Part shown: positions 1 to 7,892 of the stretch, in pieces
How positions within the stretch are numbered: the stretch's first letter is position 1
Layout: every line of letters begins with the position of its first letter
NCBI RefSeq assembly: GCF_014203895.1
Contig: NZ_JACHJY010000010.1
Location: 62,001 to 126,000, forward strand
Direction of reading: 5' to 3'
Length of the DNA: 64,000 nt
Source of the DNA: Streptomyces nymphaeiformis
Lineage (GTDB): Bacteria > Actinomycetota > Actinomycetes > Streptomycetales > Streptomycetaceae
Made by a program: the position numbers and the translations under genes
Notes under the pieces: generated by a model
The model's database searches: none
What the model was told of the DNA's origin: nothing
The model's input: the letters and a program-made list of their open reading frames with translations, nothing else

Positions 1-1
1 C

Positions 2-841
2 ACGCCGCCGGCCTCCGGCGAACTCGTCGTCGTGCCGGTGCGCCACCCCTGGCGCTGGGCGGCCGTCGCCGTCACCGCCGTCCTGCTCGTCCAGTTCGCC
101 CACGGCCTCGTCACCAACCCCGGCTGGGAATGGGACGTCTTCGCCGCCTTCTTCACCACCGAGACGATCCTGCGGGCCGTCTGGGTCACCCTCCAGCTCA
201 CCTTCTACGGCACCGCGCTCGGCTTCGCGATCGGCATCGTGCTCGCCTTCATGCGGCTGTCGGCCAGCCCGTTCCTGCGGTCGGTCGCCTTCGGCTACAT
301 CTGGGCCTTCCGCTCCATCCCGCTCATCGTCCAGCTGCTCTTCTGGTTCAACCTGGCCTACCTCTACAAGGAACTGAGCATCGGCATCCCGTTCGGGCCG
401 AGCTTCCTCTCCTTCGACACCATGGGCCTCGTCGGCGAGATGGGCGCCGCCGTCCTCGGGCTCGCCCTGCACCAGGCGGCCTACGCGGCGGAGATCGTCC
501 GGGGCGGCGTCCTCGCCGTGGACGAGGGCCAGTCGGAGGCCGCCGCCTCCCTCGGCATCCCCAGGCTCCGGCAGGTGCGGCGGATCGTGCTGCCGCAGGC
601 GATGCGCTCGATCCTGCCCAACGCCGCCAACGAGATCATCTCGCTCTTCAAGGGCACCTCGATCGTCTCCGTCATGGCGATCGGCGAACTCTTCTACCAG
701 GTCCAGGTCGTCTACGGGCGCAACGGACGCGTCGTCCCGCTCCTGATGGTCGCCACCGCCTGGTACGTCCTGCTCACCACCGCGCTCTCCGTCGTCCAGC
801 ACTACGTCGAACGCCACTACGCGAAGGGGAGCACCCGATGA
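2..841 (+). CDS. Amino-acid-type ABC transporter permease (5' end outside window)
   Basis: Inner-membrane subunit of a polar amino-acid (HisM/GlnP type) ABC importer. The reading frame is open to the left edge, so the true start lies upstream; a GTG at 32 is internal. Hydrophobic segments lie around the first 30 visible residues, at 55-75, 90-115 and near the C-terminus. The cytoplasmic coupling loop is clear (EAAASLGIPRLRQ followed by LPQAMR), which is the ATPase-contact motif of the family. The stop overlaps the ATG of the ATPase gene by 4 bp, so the two are translationally coupled. Substrate cannot be read from the permease. The linked flavin monooxygenases suggest a sulfur-containing amino acid derivative. 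Confidence 0.93.
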   Translation, partial: TPPASGELVVVPVRHPWRWAAVAVTAVLLVQFAHGLVTNPGWEWDVFAAFFTTETILRAVWVTLQLTFYGTALGFAIGIVLAFMRLSASPFLRSVAFGYIWAFRSIPLIVQLLFWFNLAYLYKELSIGIPFGPSFLSFDTMGLVGEMGAAVLGLALHQAAYAAEIVRGGVLAVDEGQSEAAASLGIPRLRQVRRIVLPQAMRSILPNAANEIISLFKGTSIVSVMAIGELFYQVQVVYGRNGRVVPLLMVATAWYVLLTTALSVVQHYVERHYAKGSTR

Positions 842-1626
842 GCTCCGTCACCGCTTCCGCCGATGCCACCGCCAAGGTCGAGATCCGTTCCGTCCACAAG
901 CGCTTCGGCGCCCTCCACGTCCTGCGCGGCATCGACCTCGACGTCCGGGCCGGCGAGGTCACCGTCGTCCTCGGCCCCTCGGGCTCCGGCAAGTCCACCC
1001 TGCTGCGGACCATCAACCACCTGGAGAAGGTCGACAGCGGCACGGTCGGCGTCGACGGCGTCCTCGTCGGCTACCGCCGCTCCGGGAACAAGCTGTACGA
1101 GCTGCGCGAGCGCGAGATCCTCAAGCAGCGCACCCGGATCGGCTTCGTCTTCCAGAACTTCCACCTCTTCCCGCACCTCACCGTCCTGGAGAACATCGTC
1201 GAGGCGCCCGTCTCGGCCCTGAAGCGCCCCCGCAAGGACGCCGAGGCCACGGCCCGCGCGCTGCTCGAACGCGTCGGACTCGCCGACAAGGCCGAGGCCT
1301 ACCCCAAGCAGCTCTCCGGCGGGCAGCAGCAGCGCGTCGCCATCGCCCGCGCGCTCGCCCTCGAACCGAGCCTGCTCCTCTTCGACGAGCCGACCTCCGC
1401 GCTCGACCCCGAACTCGTCGGCGAGGTCCTCGACGTCATCAAGGACCTGGCCGCCTCCGGCACCACCATGATCGTCGTCACCCACGAGATCGGCTTCGCC
1501 CGCGAGGTCGCCGACACCGTGGTCTTCATGGACGAGGGCCGGATCGTCGAGCAGGGCCCGCCGGCCGAGGTGCTCGACAACCCGCGGCACGAGCGGACCC
1601 GTGCCTTTCTCTCCAAGGTCCTCTGA
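838..1626 (+). CDS. Amino-acid ABC transporter ATP-binding protein
   Basis: ATPase subunit (262 aa) of the importer formed with the preceding permease and the following lipoprotein. Walker A is GPSGSGKST at residues 46-54; the signature LSGGQQQR and Walker B LLLFDEPTSALD are intact, followed by the switch histidine in VVTHEIGF. This is the GlnQ/HisP class. The start ATG overlaps the upstream stop (ATGA), which fixes it. A short insert (GYRRSGNKLYELRERE) after the Walker A region is typical of the actinobacterial amino-acid branch. No missing motif. Confidence 0.95.
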   Translation: MSSVTASADATAKVEIRSVHKRFGALHVLRGIDLDVRAGEVTVVLGPSGSGKSTLLRTINHLEKVDSGTVGVDGVLVGYRRSGNKLYELREREILKQRTRIGFVFQNFHLFPHLTVLENIVEAPVSALKRPRKDAEATARALLERVGLADKAEAYPKQLSGGQQQRVAIARALALEPSLLLFDEPTSALDPELVGEVLDVIKDLAASGTTMIVVTHEIGFAREVADTVVFMDEGRIVEQGPPAEVLDNPRHERTRAFLSKVL

Positions 1627-1670
1627 CCCTTTCTTTCCCTCGTACAACTCGTACAACAGGAGTCACCGCC

Positions 1671-2645
1671 ATGCAGACCCGTCGCACCCTCCTCACCGCC
1701 CTCGCCTCGCTCACCGCCCTCGGGCTCCTCACCGCCTGCGGCTCGGGCGACGCCGCCGTCGGCGAGATCAAGCCCGAGGGGCAGAAGAACACCGGCATCA
1801 ACGTCGGCCCGAACCAGAACCGCGTCCACACCGCCAAGGTCGACGCGATCGCCGGCAAGCTGCCCGAGGCCGTCCGCAAGAGAGGCACCCTGATCCTCGG
1901 CGTCTCCGCCAAGAGCAACCCGCCGCTCGCCTTCCGCGCCACCGACGACACGACGCTGATCGGCGTCGAGCTCGACCTCGCCACCCTCGTCGCCGACACC
2001 CTCGGTCTGAAGCCCGAGTTCGACGCGGTCTCCTGGGAGAACCTCTTCGTCGGCCTCGACAGCGGCAAGTACGACGGCGTCTTCTCCAACGTCACCGTCA
2101 CCGAGGAGCGCAAGGACAAGTACGACTTCGCCACCTACCGGCTCGACGACCTCGCCTTCGAGGCGAAGAAGGGGTCCGGCTGGACGGTGAAGGGCCCCGA
2201 GGACGTGTCGGGCAAGCGGATCGCCGTCGGCAGCGGCACCAACCAGGAGAAGATCCTCGTCGACTGGTCCCGGCAGAACGAGAAGGCCGGCCGCAAGGGC
2301 GTCGACATCAAGTACTACGACAACACGACCGACTACTACCTCGCGCTCCAGTCCGGTCGGATCGACGGCTACCTCGGACCCAACCCCACCGTCGCCTACC
2401 ACGTGGCCTCCGCCGGACAGACCGAGTCCGTCGGCAAGTTCTCCGGGGCGGGCGCGGGACTCCAGGGCAAGATCGCGGCCACCACGAAGAAGGACAGCGG
2501 CCTCGTCGCCGCGTACGCGGCCGCGATCGACCACGTCATCGAGAACGGCACCTACGCGCAGGTCCTCAAGCGGTGGGGGCTGAGCAACGAGGCCGTGCAG
2601 AAGTCGGAGATCAACCCGCCCGGCCTGCCCCGTACCGAGAACTGA
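1671..2645 (+). CDS. ABC transporter substrate-binding lipoprotein (amino-acid family)
   Basis: Extracellular solute receptor (324 aa) of the importer. The N-terminus MQTRRTLLTALASLTALGLLTAC is a lipoprotein signal with a lipobox ending at Cys23. The rest matches the bacterial extracellular family 3 fold, with RGTLILGVSAKSNPPLAF opening the first lobe and GVELDLATLVADTLG following. AGGAG lies 8 nt before the ATG. The gene comes 44 bp after the ATPase and is followed by a 10-bp-stem hairpin, which would let this protein be made in excess over the downstream enzymes. Ligand unknown; the neighbours favour an S-substituted or sulfur-containing compound. Confidence 0.92.
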   Translation: MQTRRTLLTALASLTALGLLTACGSGDAAVGEIKPEGQKNTGINVGPNQNRVHTAKVDAIAGKLPEAVRKRGTLILGVSAKSNPPLAFRATDDTTLIGVELDLATLVADTLGLKPEFDAVSWENLFVGLDSGKYDGVFSNVTVTEERKDKYDFATYRLDDLAFEAKKGSGWTVKGPEDVSGKRIAVGSGTNQEKILVDWSRQNEKAGRKGVDIKYYDNTTDYYLALQSGRIDGYLGPNPTVAYHVASAGQTESVGKFSGAGAGLQGKIAATTKKDSGLVAAYAAAIDHVIENGTYAQVLKRWGLSNEAVQKSEINPPGLPRTEN

Positions 2646-2670
2646 CCCCCGGGTCGGGTCCGCCGGGGCC

Positions 2671-2698
2671 GGGGCCGGGGCCTCCCCGCCCCGGCCCC
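2671..2698 (+). terminator. Intercistronic hairpin after the solute receptor
   Basis: GGGGCCGGGG (2671-2680) pairs with CCCCGGCCCC (2689-2698) around an 8-nt loop. No T-run follows. It probably attenuates or stabilises the transcript between the receptor gene and the monooxygenase genes rather than ending it. Confidence 0.5.
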
Positions 2699-2750
2699 TC
2701 CCGCCGTTGTCGTCTTCCGGGCCCGTTCCCCCGTACCGAGAGAGACCCGC

Positions 2751-3758
2751 ATGACCAGTCACCGACCGCTTCATCTCGCCGCCGAGGTCGCCTCGGGCGC
2801 CGGGCCCGACGCCGCCCGTCGTACGCTCGCGCTCGCCCGGACCGCCGAGGCCGCCGCGCTCGACTTCCTCACCCACGACGACACCTTCGCCGGGCCCGGC
2901 CTCGACGCGCTCGCCGTCCTCGCCCGGATCGCCCCCGAGACCCGTTCCGTCGGCCTCGTGCCGACCGTCACCACCACCCACACCGAGCCGTTCCACGTCC
3001 AGGCCGCCGTCGCCACCCTCGACTGGGTGAGCCGGGGCCGCGCGGGCTGGCGGATCGCGGTCTCCCCTTCCGGCGCCGAGGCCCGGCTCGTCGGCCGCCG
3101 CCCCGCGCCGCCCACCGCCGAGCTCTGGCAGGAGGCCGGCGAGGTCGCCGAGGTCTCCCGGAAGCTGTGGGACAGCTGGGAGGACGACGCCGAGATACGG
3201 GACGTGGCGACCGGGCGGTTCGTCGACCGCCGCAAGCTGCACCACGTCGACTTCCAGGGCGCGACGTTCTCGGTCAAGGGGCCCTCCATCGTGCCCCGGC
3301 CCCCGCAGGGCAACCCGGTGACCGTCGTCGACGCCACCCGCCCGGCCGCCCGCGACACCGCGGCCCACCACGCCGACGTGGCCCTGATCAGCGCTGCCTC
3401 CGCCGAGGAGGCCGCCGCGCTGCGCGCCGAACTGCACCGGGGGGCCCGCGCCCACGGCCGGGACCCCGGGCAGCTGCGCGTCCTGCTCTCGTCGACCGTC
3501 GATCTCGATGCCTACGAGGGCGGGGCCGGGGCGCTGGCCGAGTTGATCGCCGGTTGGCACGGGGGCGGGGCGGTCGACGGCTTTCATCTCGTGCCGGCTG
3601 CGGGGGAGCGGGATCTGGAGCGGTTCACCTCGGAGACCGTGGCCCGGCTCAGGGAGCGCGGGCTGTTCCGTACGGACTACGAGGGGACCACCCTCCGCGA
3701 TCACCTGGGGCTCGCCCGGCCGGTCAGTCAGTACGCGAAGGCGGTGGCCTCCGCATGA
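2751..3758 (+). CDS. LLM-class flavin-dependent oxidoreductase (first)
   Basis: Luciferase-like monooxygenase (335 aa), predicted to use reduced FMN and O2. The TIM-barrel pattern is visible: a hydrophobic start (LHLAAEVASG), FLTHDDTF, the segment HTEPFHVQAAVATLDWVSRGRAGWRIAVS, and GPSIVPRPPQGNPVTVVDAT, equivalent to the GPxxxPRPPQGxPxxxQAG signature of NtaA/SnaA-type enzymes. The usual QAG is replaced by VDAT, so this copy is divergent and may be an unequal partner of the next gene. GAGAGA precedes the ATG. The stop overlaps the next ATG by 4 bp. Likely role is C-S or C-N bond oxygenation of the imported compound; no reductase gene is seen nearby. Confidence 0.85.
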   Translation: MTSHRPLHLAAEVASGAGPDAARRTLALARTAEAAALDFLTHDDTFAGPGLDALAVLARIAPETRSVGLVPTVTTTHTEPFHVQAAVATLDWVSRGRAGWRIAVSPSGAEARLVGRRPAPPTAELWQEAGEVAEVSRKLWDSWEDDAEIRDVATGRFVDRRKLHHVDFQGATFSVKGPSIVPRPPQGNPVTVVDATRPAARDTAAHHADVALISAASAEEAAALRAELHRGARAHGRDPGQLRVLLSSTVDLDAYEGGAGALAELIAGWHGGGAVDGFHLVPAAGERDLERFTSETVARLRERGLFRTDYEGTTLRDHLGLARPVSQYAKAVASA

Positions 3759-5059
3759 GCCGGAAGCAGATCCATCTCGCCGCGCACTTCCCCGGCGTCA
3801 ACTCGACGACCGTGTGGGCCGATCCGCGCTCCGGCTCGCAGATCGACTTCTCCTCCTTCGAGCATCTGGCCAGGACCGCCGAGCGCGGGCTCTTCGACTT
3901 CTTCTTCCTCGCCGAGGGGCTGCGGCTGCGCGAGCACGCGGGGCGCATCCACGACCTGGACGTCGTCGGACGGCCCGAGTCGATCACCGTCCTGAACGCG
4001 CTCGCGGCCGTCACCGACCGGCTCGGCCTCGCCGCCACGGTGAACGCCACCTTCAACGAGCCGTACGAACTGGCCCGGCGGCTCGCCTCGCTCGACCACC
4101 TCAGCGCGGGCCGGGCCGCCTGGAACGTGGTCACCTCGTCCGACGCCTTCACCGGTGAGAACTTCCGGCGCGGCGGCTATCTGGACCGCGCCGACCGGTA
4201 TGCGCGGGCCGCCGAGTTCGTCGGTGCGGTCAGGGAGTTGTGGGATTCCCGGCCCCCGGGCGGGGCGCCGGGCACCTTCGCTCACAGCGGGCCTCAGTTC
4301 CGGATCGAGGGCTCGTTCCCCGTGCCGCGTTCCCCGCAGGGGCAGCCGGTCGTCATCCAGGCCGGGGACTCCGCCGAGGGACGGGAGTTCGCGGCCTCGG
4401 CCGCCGATGTGGTCTTCACCCGGCACTCGACCCTGGAGGCCGGCCGGGAGTTCTACGCCGACGTCAAGGGGCGGCTCGCCCGGTACGGGAGGGAGCCCGA
4501 TGACCTGAAGATCATGCCGGGGGTGACGTACGTCCTCGGCGACAGCGACGCCGACGCGCAGGAGCGGGCGGCCGGGATCCGGCGGCAGCAGGTCTCCCCG
4601 CAGAACGCGATCCTCGCGCTCGAACAGGTCTGGGGGCGCGACCTGTCCGGCTACGACCCCGACGGGCCGCTTCCGGACATCGACCCCGACCCGGACTCGA
4701 CGCTCGTCCAGGGCCGGGTGCGGGTCGCCGACCCCGTCGCCGTGGCGAGGAAGTGGCGGGCGCTGTCCGAGGCGAAGGGGCTTTCGATCCGTCAGACGGT
4801 CATCGAGTCCACGGGCCGGCAGTCCTTCGTGGGCTCCCCGGCGACGGTCGCGGCGGCCCTGGAGGAGTTCGTCGCCACGGACGCCGCCGACGGCTTCATC
4901 CTCGTCCCGCACCTCACCCCGGGCGGCCTCGACGACTTCGTCGACCAGGTCGTTCCGCTGCTCCAGGAGCGTGGGGCCTTCCGTACGGAGTACACGGGCA
5001 CGACGCTGCGCTCGCACCTCGGCCTTCCCGATCCCGTATGGAAAGGTGGCACACCATGA
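3755..5059 (+). CDS. LLM-class FMN-dependent monooxygenase, NtaA/SnaA/DszA family (second)
   Basis: A 434-aa monooxygenase of the nitrilotriacetate/desulfurisation family. It begins with KQIHLAAHFPGVNSTTVWAD, typical of that group, and carries NVVTSSDAFTGENF and PRSPQGQPVVIQAGDS, the flavin-binding signature. Length is normal for the family (about 430-450). Established members oxygenate and cleave aminopolycarboxylates, dibenzothiophene sulfone or N-acetyl-S-succinocysteine, using FMNH2 from a separate reductase. The ATG overlaps the previous stop (ATGA) and its own stop overlaps the next ATG, so the three downstream genes form one coupled block. Exact substrate unknown. Confidence 0.9.
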   Translation: MSRKQIHLAAHFPGVNSTTVWADPRSGSQIDFSSFEHLARTAERGLFDFFFLAEGLRLREHAGRIHDLDVVGRPESITVLNALAAVTDRLGLAATVNATFNEPYELARRLASLDHLSAGRAAWNVVTSSDAFTGENFRRGGYLDRADRYARAAEFVGAVRELWDSRPPGGAPGTFAHSGPQFRIEGSFPVPRSPQGQPVVIQAGDSAEGREFAASAADVVFTRHSTLEAGREFYADVKGRLARYGREPDDLKIMPGVTYVLGDSDADAQERAAGIRRQQVSPQNAILALEQVWGRDLSGYDPDGPLPDIDPDPDSTLVQGRVRVADPVAVARKWRALSEAKGLSIRQTVIESTGRQSFVGSPATVAAALEEFVATDAADGFILVPHLTPGGLDDFVDQVVPLLQERGAFRTEYTGTTLRSHLGLPDPVWKGGTP

Positions 5060-5844
5060 GCACGGATCCACAGCAGGACTGGCAGCACTGGCACGAGCAG
5101 CGCGAGGCCGCGGTCGCCTCCTCGTACGGCCCGCTCTCCCTCACGGGCACCCACTGGCTCGCGGACTTCCCCGACGGTCGTATTCCGGCCATTCCCGGTG
5201 AGTGGCGGGAGGCCGGCGACGAGGTCCTCCTGACGGCCGCCGCCGAGGACGGGATCACCGTCGACGGCAAGCCCTTCGCGGGCACGGTCCGGCTCACCGC
5301 CGACCACGCCCCGATCCACGAGTCCCGGGTCGAGTCGGCGGGCCGGCGGCTCGTGGTGCTGCGGCGCGAAGGGCTCTGGGCCGTACGGGACTTCGACCCC
5401 GGCTCGGAGGCGCGCAGCGCCTTCCGGGGCATCGAGGCCACCCCGTACGACGAGCGCTGGGTGGTGCCCGGTGCGTTCCGTCCGTACGGGGAGACGCGCA
5501 GCGTACGGGTGGAGAACGCCGACGGCCGGGAGCGCGGTCTCGGCCTCGCCGGGGAGCTGGTCTTCGAGCTGCACGGAGGGGAGCACGTCCTCCAGGTGGC
5601 CGTCGAGGACGACGGCTCCCTGTGGGCGGTCTTCGCGGACGCCACCAGCGGGCGGGACAGCTACCGCTTCCGTTTCCTGCGGCCCGAGGCACCGGCCGCG
5701 GACGGCTCGGTGACGGTCGACTTCAACCGCGCCCTGCTGCCGCCGTGCGCCTTCGCGGACCACTTCATCTGCCCCTTCCCGCCGCCCGGGAACACGCTCG
5801 ACACCGCGGTGGCGGCGGGGGAGCGGCGACTGAACCCGGCCTGA
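5056..5844 (+). CDS. DUF1684 domain protein
   Basis: Cytosolic protein of 262 aa with no signal peptide. It has the DUF1684 pattern: WHEQREAAVASSYGPLSLTGTHWL at the start, a central YDERWVVPGAF, and a C-terminal DFNRALLPPCAFADHFICPFPPPGN with conserved Cys residues near a PPG turn. The biochemical function of this family is not established as far as I know. The ATG overlaps the stop of the monooxygenase gene and GGTGG lies just upstream, so it is the last coupled gene of the importer/monooxygenase operon, just before a strong terminator. It may act on the product of the oxygenation, but that is inference from position only. Confidence 0.85.
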   Translation: MSTDPQQDWQHWHEQREAAVASSYGPLSLTGTHWLADFPDGRIPAIPGEWREAGDEVLLTAAAEDGITVDGKPFAGTVRLTADHAPIHESRVESAGRRLVVLRREGLWAVRDFDPGSEARSAFRGIEATPYDERWVVPGAFRPYGETRSVRVENADGRERGLGLAGELVFELHGGEHVLQVAVEDDGSLWAVFADATSGRDSYRFRFLRPEAPAADGSVTVDFNRALLPPCAFADHFICPFPPPGNTLDTAVAAGERRLNPA

Positions 5845-5873
5845 GCGGGCCTTTTCCCGTAGAGCTGCGGATG

Positions 5874-5910
5874 ACGGGCGCCCCCGGCCAGGACGGCCGG
5901 GGGCGCCCGT
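5874..5910 (+). terminator. Strong terminator of the importer/monooxygenase operon
   Basis: A perfect 16-bp stem, ACGGGCGCCCCCGGCC at 5874-5889 against its complement at 5895-5910, with loop AGGAC, 29 bp after the DUF1684 stop. Typical T-poor actinobacterial terminator. Confidence 0.85.
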
Positions 5911-6046
5911 CCGTGCTGCGGTCTTGTGCGTCCGCTCCGGGAGGGCCACTATCACTGGCGGTGCATGTCAGGGACACGTCACCTGATGGCGCCTCGCGGG
6001 CCCGACACCCACGGGCCCTCCGCTTTTTCCGAGAAGGAGGAGCACA

Positions 6047-6901
6047 GTGAGGAAAACCCGCACCCGCCTGCTCGCCGTCACCGCCGGTCTCGCCGCCGCG
6101 ACCGCCCTCGGACTCCCCGGCGCCCAGGCCGCCCCCGCGCCCGGTCCCGCCGGAGCCGCCCAGCTCGCCCGCGCCGACGCCGCCGTCGAGGCCGCCGGGG
6201 TCGGCGGCACCGCCTGGTACGTCGACCAGGCGTCGGGCCGGGTCGTCGTCACCGCCGACTCCACCGTCACCGACGCCGGCCTCGCCAAGATCCGGAGAGC
6301 GGCCGGCGCCGACGCCGCGGCCCTCCGCGTCCAGCGCACCCCCGGCACCTTCAAGCCCCTGCTCGCCGCCGGTGACGCCATCTACGGCGGCGGCTACCGC
6401 TGTTCGCTCGGCTTCAACGTGCGCAGCGGCTCCACGTACTACTTCCTGACCGCCGGCCACTGCGGCAACGTCGCCAACACCTGGTACACCAACTCGGCGC
6501 AGTCGACCCTCATCGGCGCCACCGTCGGCTCCAGCTTCCCGGGCAACGACTACGCCCTCGTCCGCTACGACAACACCTCGCTCGCCCACACCGGCGGCTT
6601 CACCGCGGCCGACGCCTACGTGGGCGAGTCCGTCAAGCGCTCCGGATCCACCACCGGCACCCGCAGCGGCACGGTCACCGGCCTCAACGCCACCGTCCAC
6701 TACTCCAGCGGCGGCACGGTGAAGGGCCTGATCCAGACCAACGTCTGCGCCGAGCCCGGCGACTCCGGCGGCGCGATGTACGACGGCACCAAGGCGCTCG
6801 GCCTCACCTCCGGCGGCAGCGGCAACTGCTCCACCGGCGGCACCACCTTCTTCCAGCCGGTGCCGGAGGCGCTCGCCAAGTACAACGTCAGCCTCTTCTG
6901 A
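6047..6901 (+). CDS. Secreted S1 serine protease, streptogrisin type
   Basis: Chymotrypsin-fold secreted protease made as a 284-aa pre-pro-protein. The signal peptide runs to AQA (residue 28), a propeptide to about residue 107, and the mature enzyme begins near AGDAIYGGG. The catalytic triad is His138 (LTAGHC), Asp168 (GNDYALV) and Ser240 (EPGDSGG). Cys pairs around TAGHC and in TNVCAEPG/SGNC match streptogrisins. It is related to, but clearly distinct from, streptogrisin B encoded next door; GAMYDG replaces the usual GPLYSG after the active Ser. GTG start with GAAGGAGGAG upstream. Released to degrade extracellular protein. Confidence 0.93.
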   Translation: MRKTRTRLLAVTAGLAAATALGLPGAQAAPAPGPAGAAQLARADAAVEAAGVGGTAWYVDQASGRVVVTADSTVTDAGLAKIRRAAGADAAALRVQRTPGTFKPLLAAGDAIYGGGYRCSLGFNVRSGSTYYFLTAGHCGNVANTWYTNSAQSTLIGATVGSSFPGNDYALVRYDNTSLAHTGGFTAADAYVGESVKRSGSTTGTRSGTVTGLNATVHYSSGGTVKGLIQTNVCAEPGDSGGAMYDGTKALGLTSGGSGNCSTGGTTFFQPVPEALAKYNVSLF

Positions 6902-6948
6902 TCCCCGTACGGACACCCACTGATCCCCCCCCACAGGAGGAACAAGAA

Positions 6949-7830
6949 GTGACCACCCCCACGAAGAAGTTCCGGCTGCTCGCCCTCACCGCCGGTCTCG
7001 TCGCCGCCGCCGCGGCGCTCGGCGTCCCCACCGCGAACGCCGACTCCGCGCAGACGTTCAGCGCCACCCAGCTCACCGAGGCGGGCGACGCCGTCCTCGC
7101 CGCCGACGTCGCCGGCACCGCCTGGCGCGTCGACACCGCCACCGGCAGGGTCGTCGTCACCGCCGACTCCACCGTCTCCCAGGCCGAGATCGCGAAGATC
7201 AAGCACCGGGCCGGGGTCAACGCCGGAGCCCTGCGCATCGAGCGCACCCCCGGCACGTTCAACAAGCTGATCTCCGGCGGGGACGCCATCTACGCGAGCA
7301 GCTGGCGCTGCTCGCTCGGCTTCAACGTCAAGGACAGCGCGGGGAACTACTACTTCCTCACCGCCGGCCACTGCACCGACGGCGCGGGCACCTGGTGGTC
7401 GAACTCCACCCACAGCACCGTGCTCGGCTCCACCGCCGGGTCGAGCTTCCCGACCAACGACTACGGCATCGTGCGCTACACCAACACCTCGGTCACCAAG
7501 TCCGGCACGGTCGGCAGCGTCGACATCACCAGCGCCGCCAACGCCACCGTCGGCATGTCCGTCACCCGCCGCGGCTCCACCACCGGCATCCACAGCGGCA
7601 CGGTGACCGGCCTGAACGCCACCGTGAACTACGGCGGCGGCGACATCGTCTACGGCATGATCCAGACCAACGTCTGCGCCGAGCCCGGCGACTCCGGCGG
7701 CCCGCTCTACTCGGGCAGCCGGGCGATCGGCCTCACCTCGGGCGGCAGCGGCAACTGCTCCTCGGGCGGGACGACCTTCTTCCAGCCCGTGACCGAGGCG
7801 CTGAGCGCGTACGGGGTCAACGTGTACTGA
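6949..7830 (+). CDS. sprB: Streptogrisin B-like secreted serine protease
   Basis: A 293-aa pre-pro-protease. Signal cleaved after ANA (residue 31), propeptide to about 107, mature enzyme from ISGGDAIY. The mature part follows the classical streptogrisin B (SGPB) sequence closely, including TDGAGTWW, FPTNDYGIVRYTNT, DITSAANATVG and GDSGGPLYSGSRAIGL. Triad His141, Asp171, Ser249. GTG start with an AGGAGG box. It lies 47 bp after the other protease in the same direction and shares its propeptide layout, so the pair is a tandem duplication that has diverged. It is probably co-transcribed, ending at the terminator at 7850-7887. Confidence 0.94.
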   Translation: MTTPTKKFRLLALTAGLVAAAAALGVPTANADSAQTFSATQLTEAGDAVLAADVAGTAWRVDTATGRVVVTADSTVSQAEIAKIKHRAGVNAGALRIERTPGTFNKLISGGDAIYASSWRCSLGFNVKDSAGNYYFLTAGHCTDGAGTWWSNSTHSTVLGSTAGSSFPTNDYGIVRYTNTSVTKSGTVGSVDITSAANATVGMSVTRRGSTTGIHSGTVTGLNATVNYGGGDIVYGMIQTNVCAEPGDSGGPLYSGSRAIGLTSGGSGNCSSGGTTFFQPVTEALSAYGVNVY

Positions 7831-7849
7831 TCCCCGGCCCCCCAGGCAC

Positions 7850-7887
7850 GCAGAAGGCCCCCCGTCGCGGCGCGGGGGGCCTTCTGC
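7850..7887. terminator. Bidirectional terminator between convergent genes
   Basis: GCAGAAGGCCCCCC (7850-7863) pairs perfectly with 7874-7887 around a 10-nt loop. It sits 19 bp after the streptogrisin B stop and just after the minus-strand membrane-protein stop, so it can serve both strands. Confidence 0.85.
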
Positions 7888-7892
7888 GCGCC

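Noticed and set aside
817..1656. Long minus-strand frame opposite the ABC ATPase gene
   Set aside because: Acidic, low-complexity translation typical of antisense frames in GC-rich DNA; the plus-strand gene has full ABC motifs.
1299..3704. 801-aa minus-strand frame
   Set aside because: It runs antisense to three well-supported genes and its translation is Gly/Val/Asp/Arg filler with no domain.
5966..5976. TGTC-N3-GACA dyad upstream of the first protease as an operator
   Set aside because: Arms of only 4 bp are expected often by chance in this sequence; it is not shared with the second protease gene.
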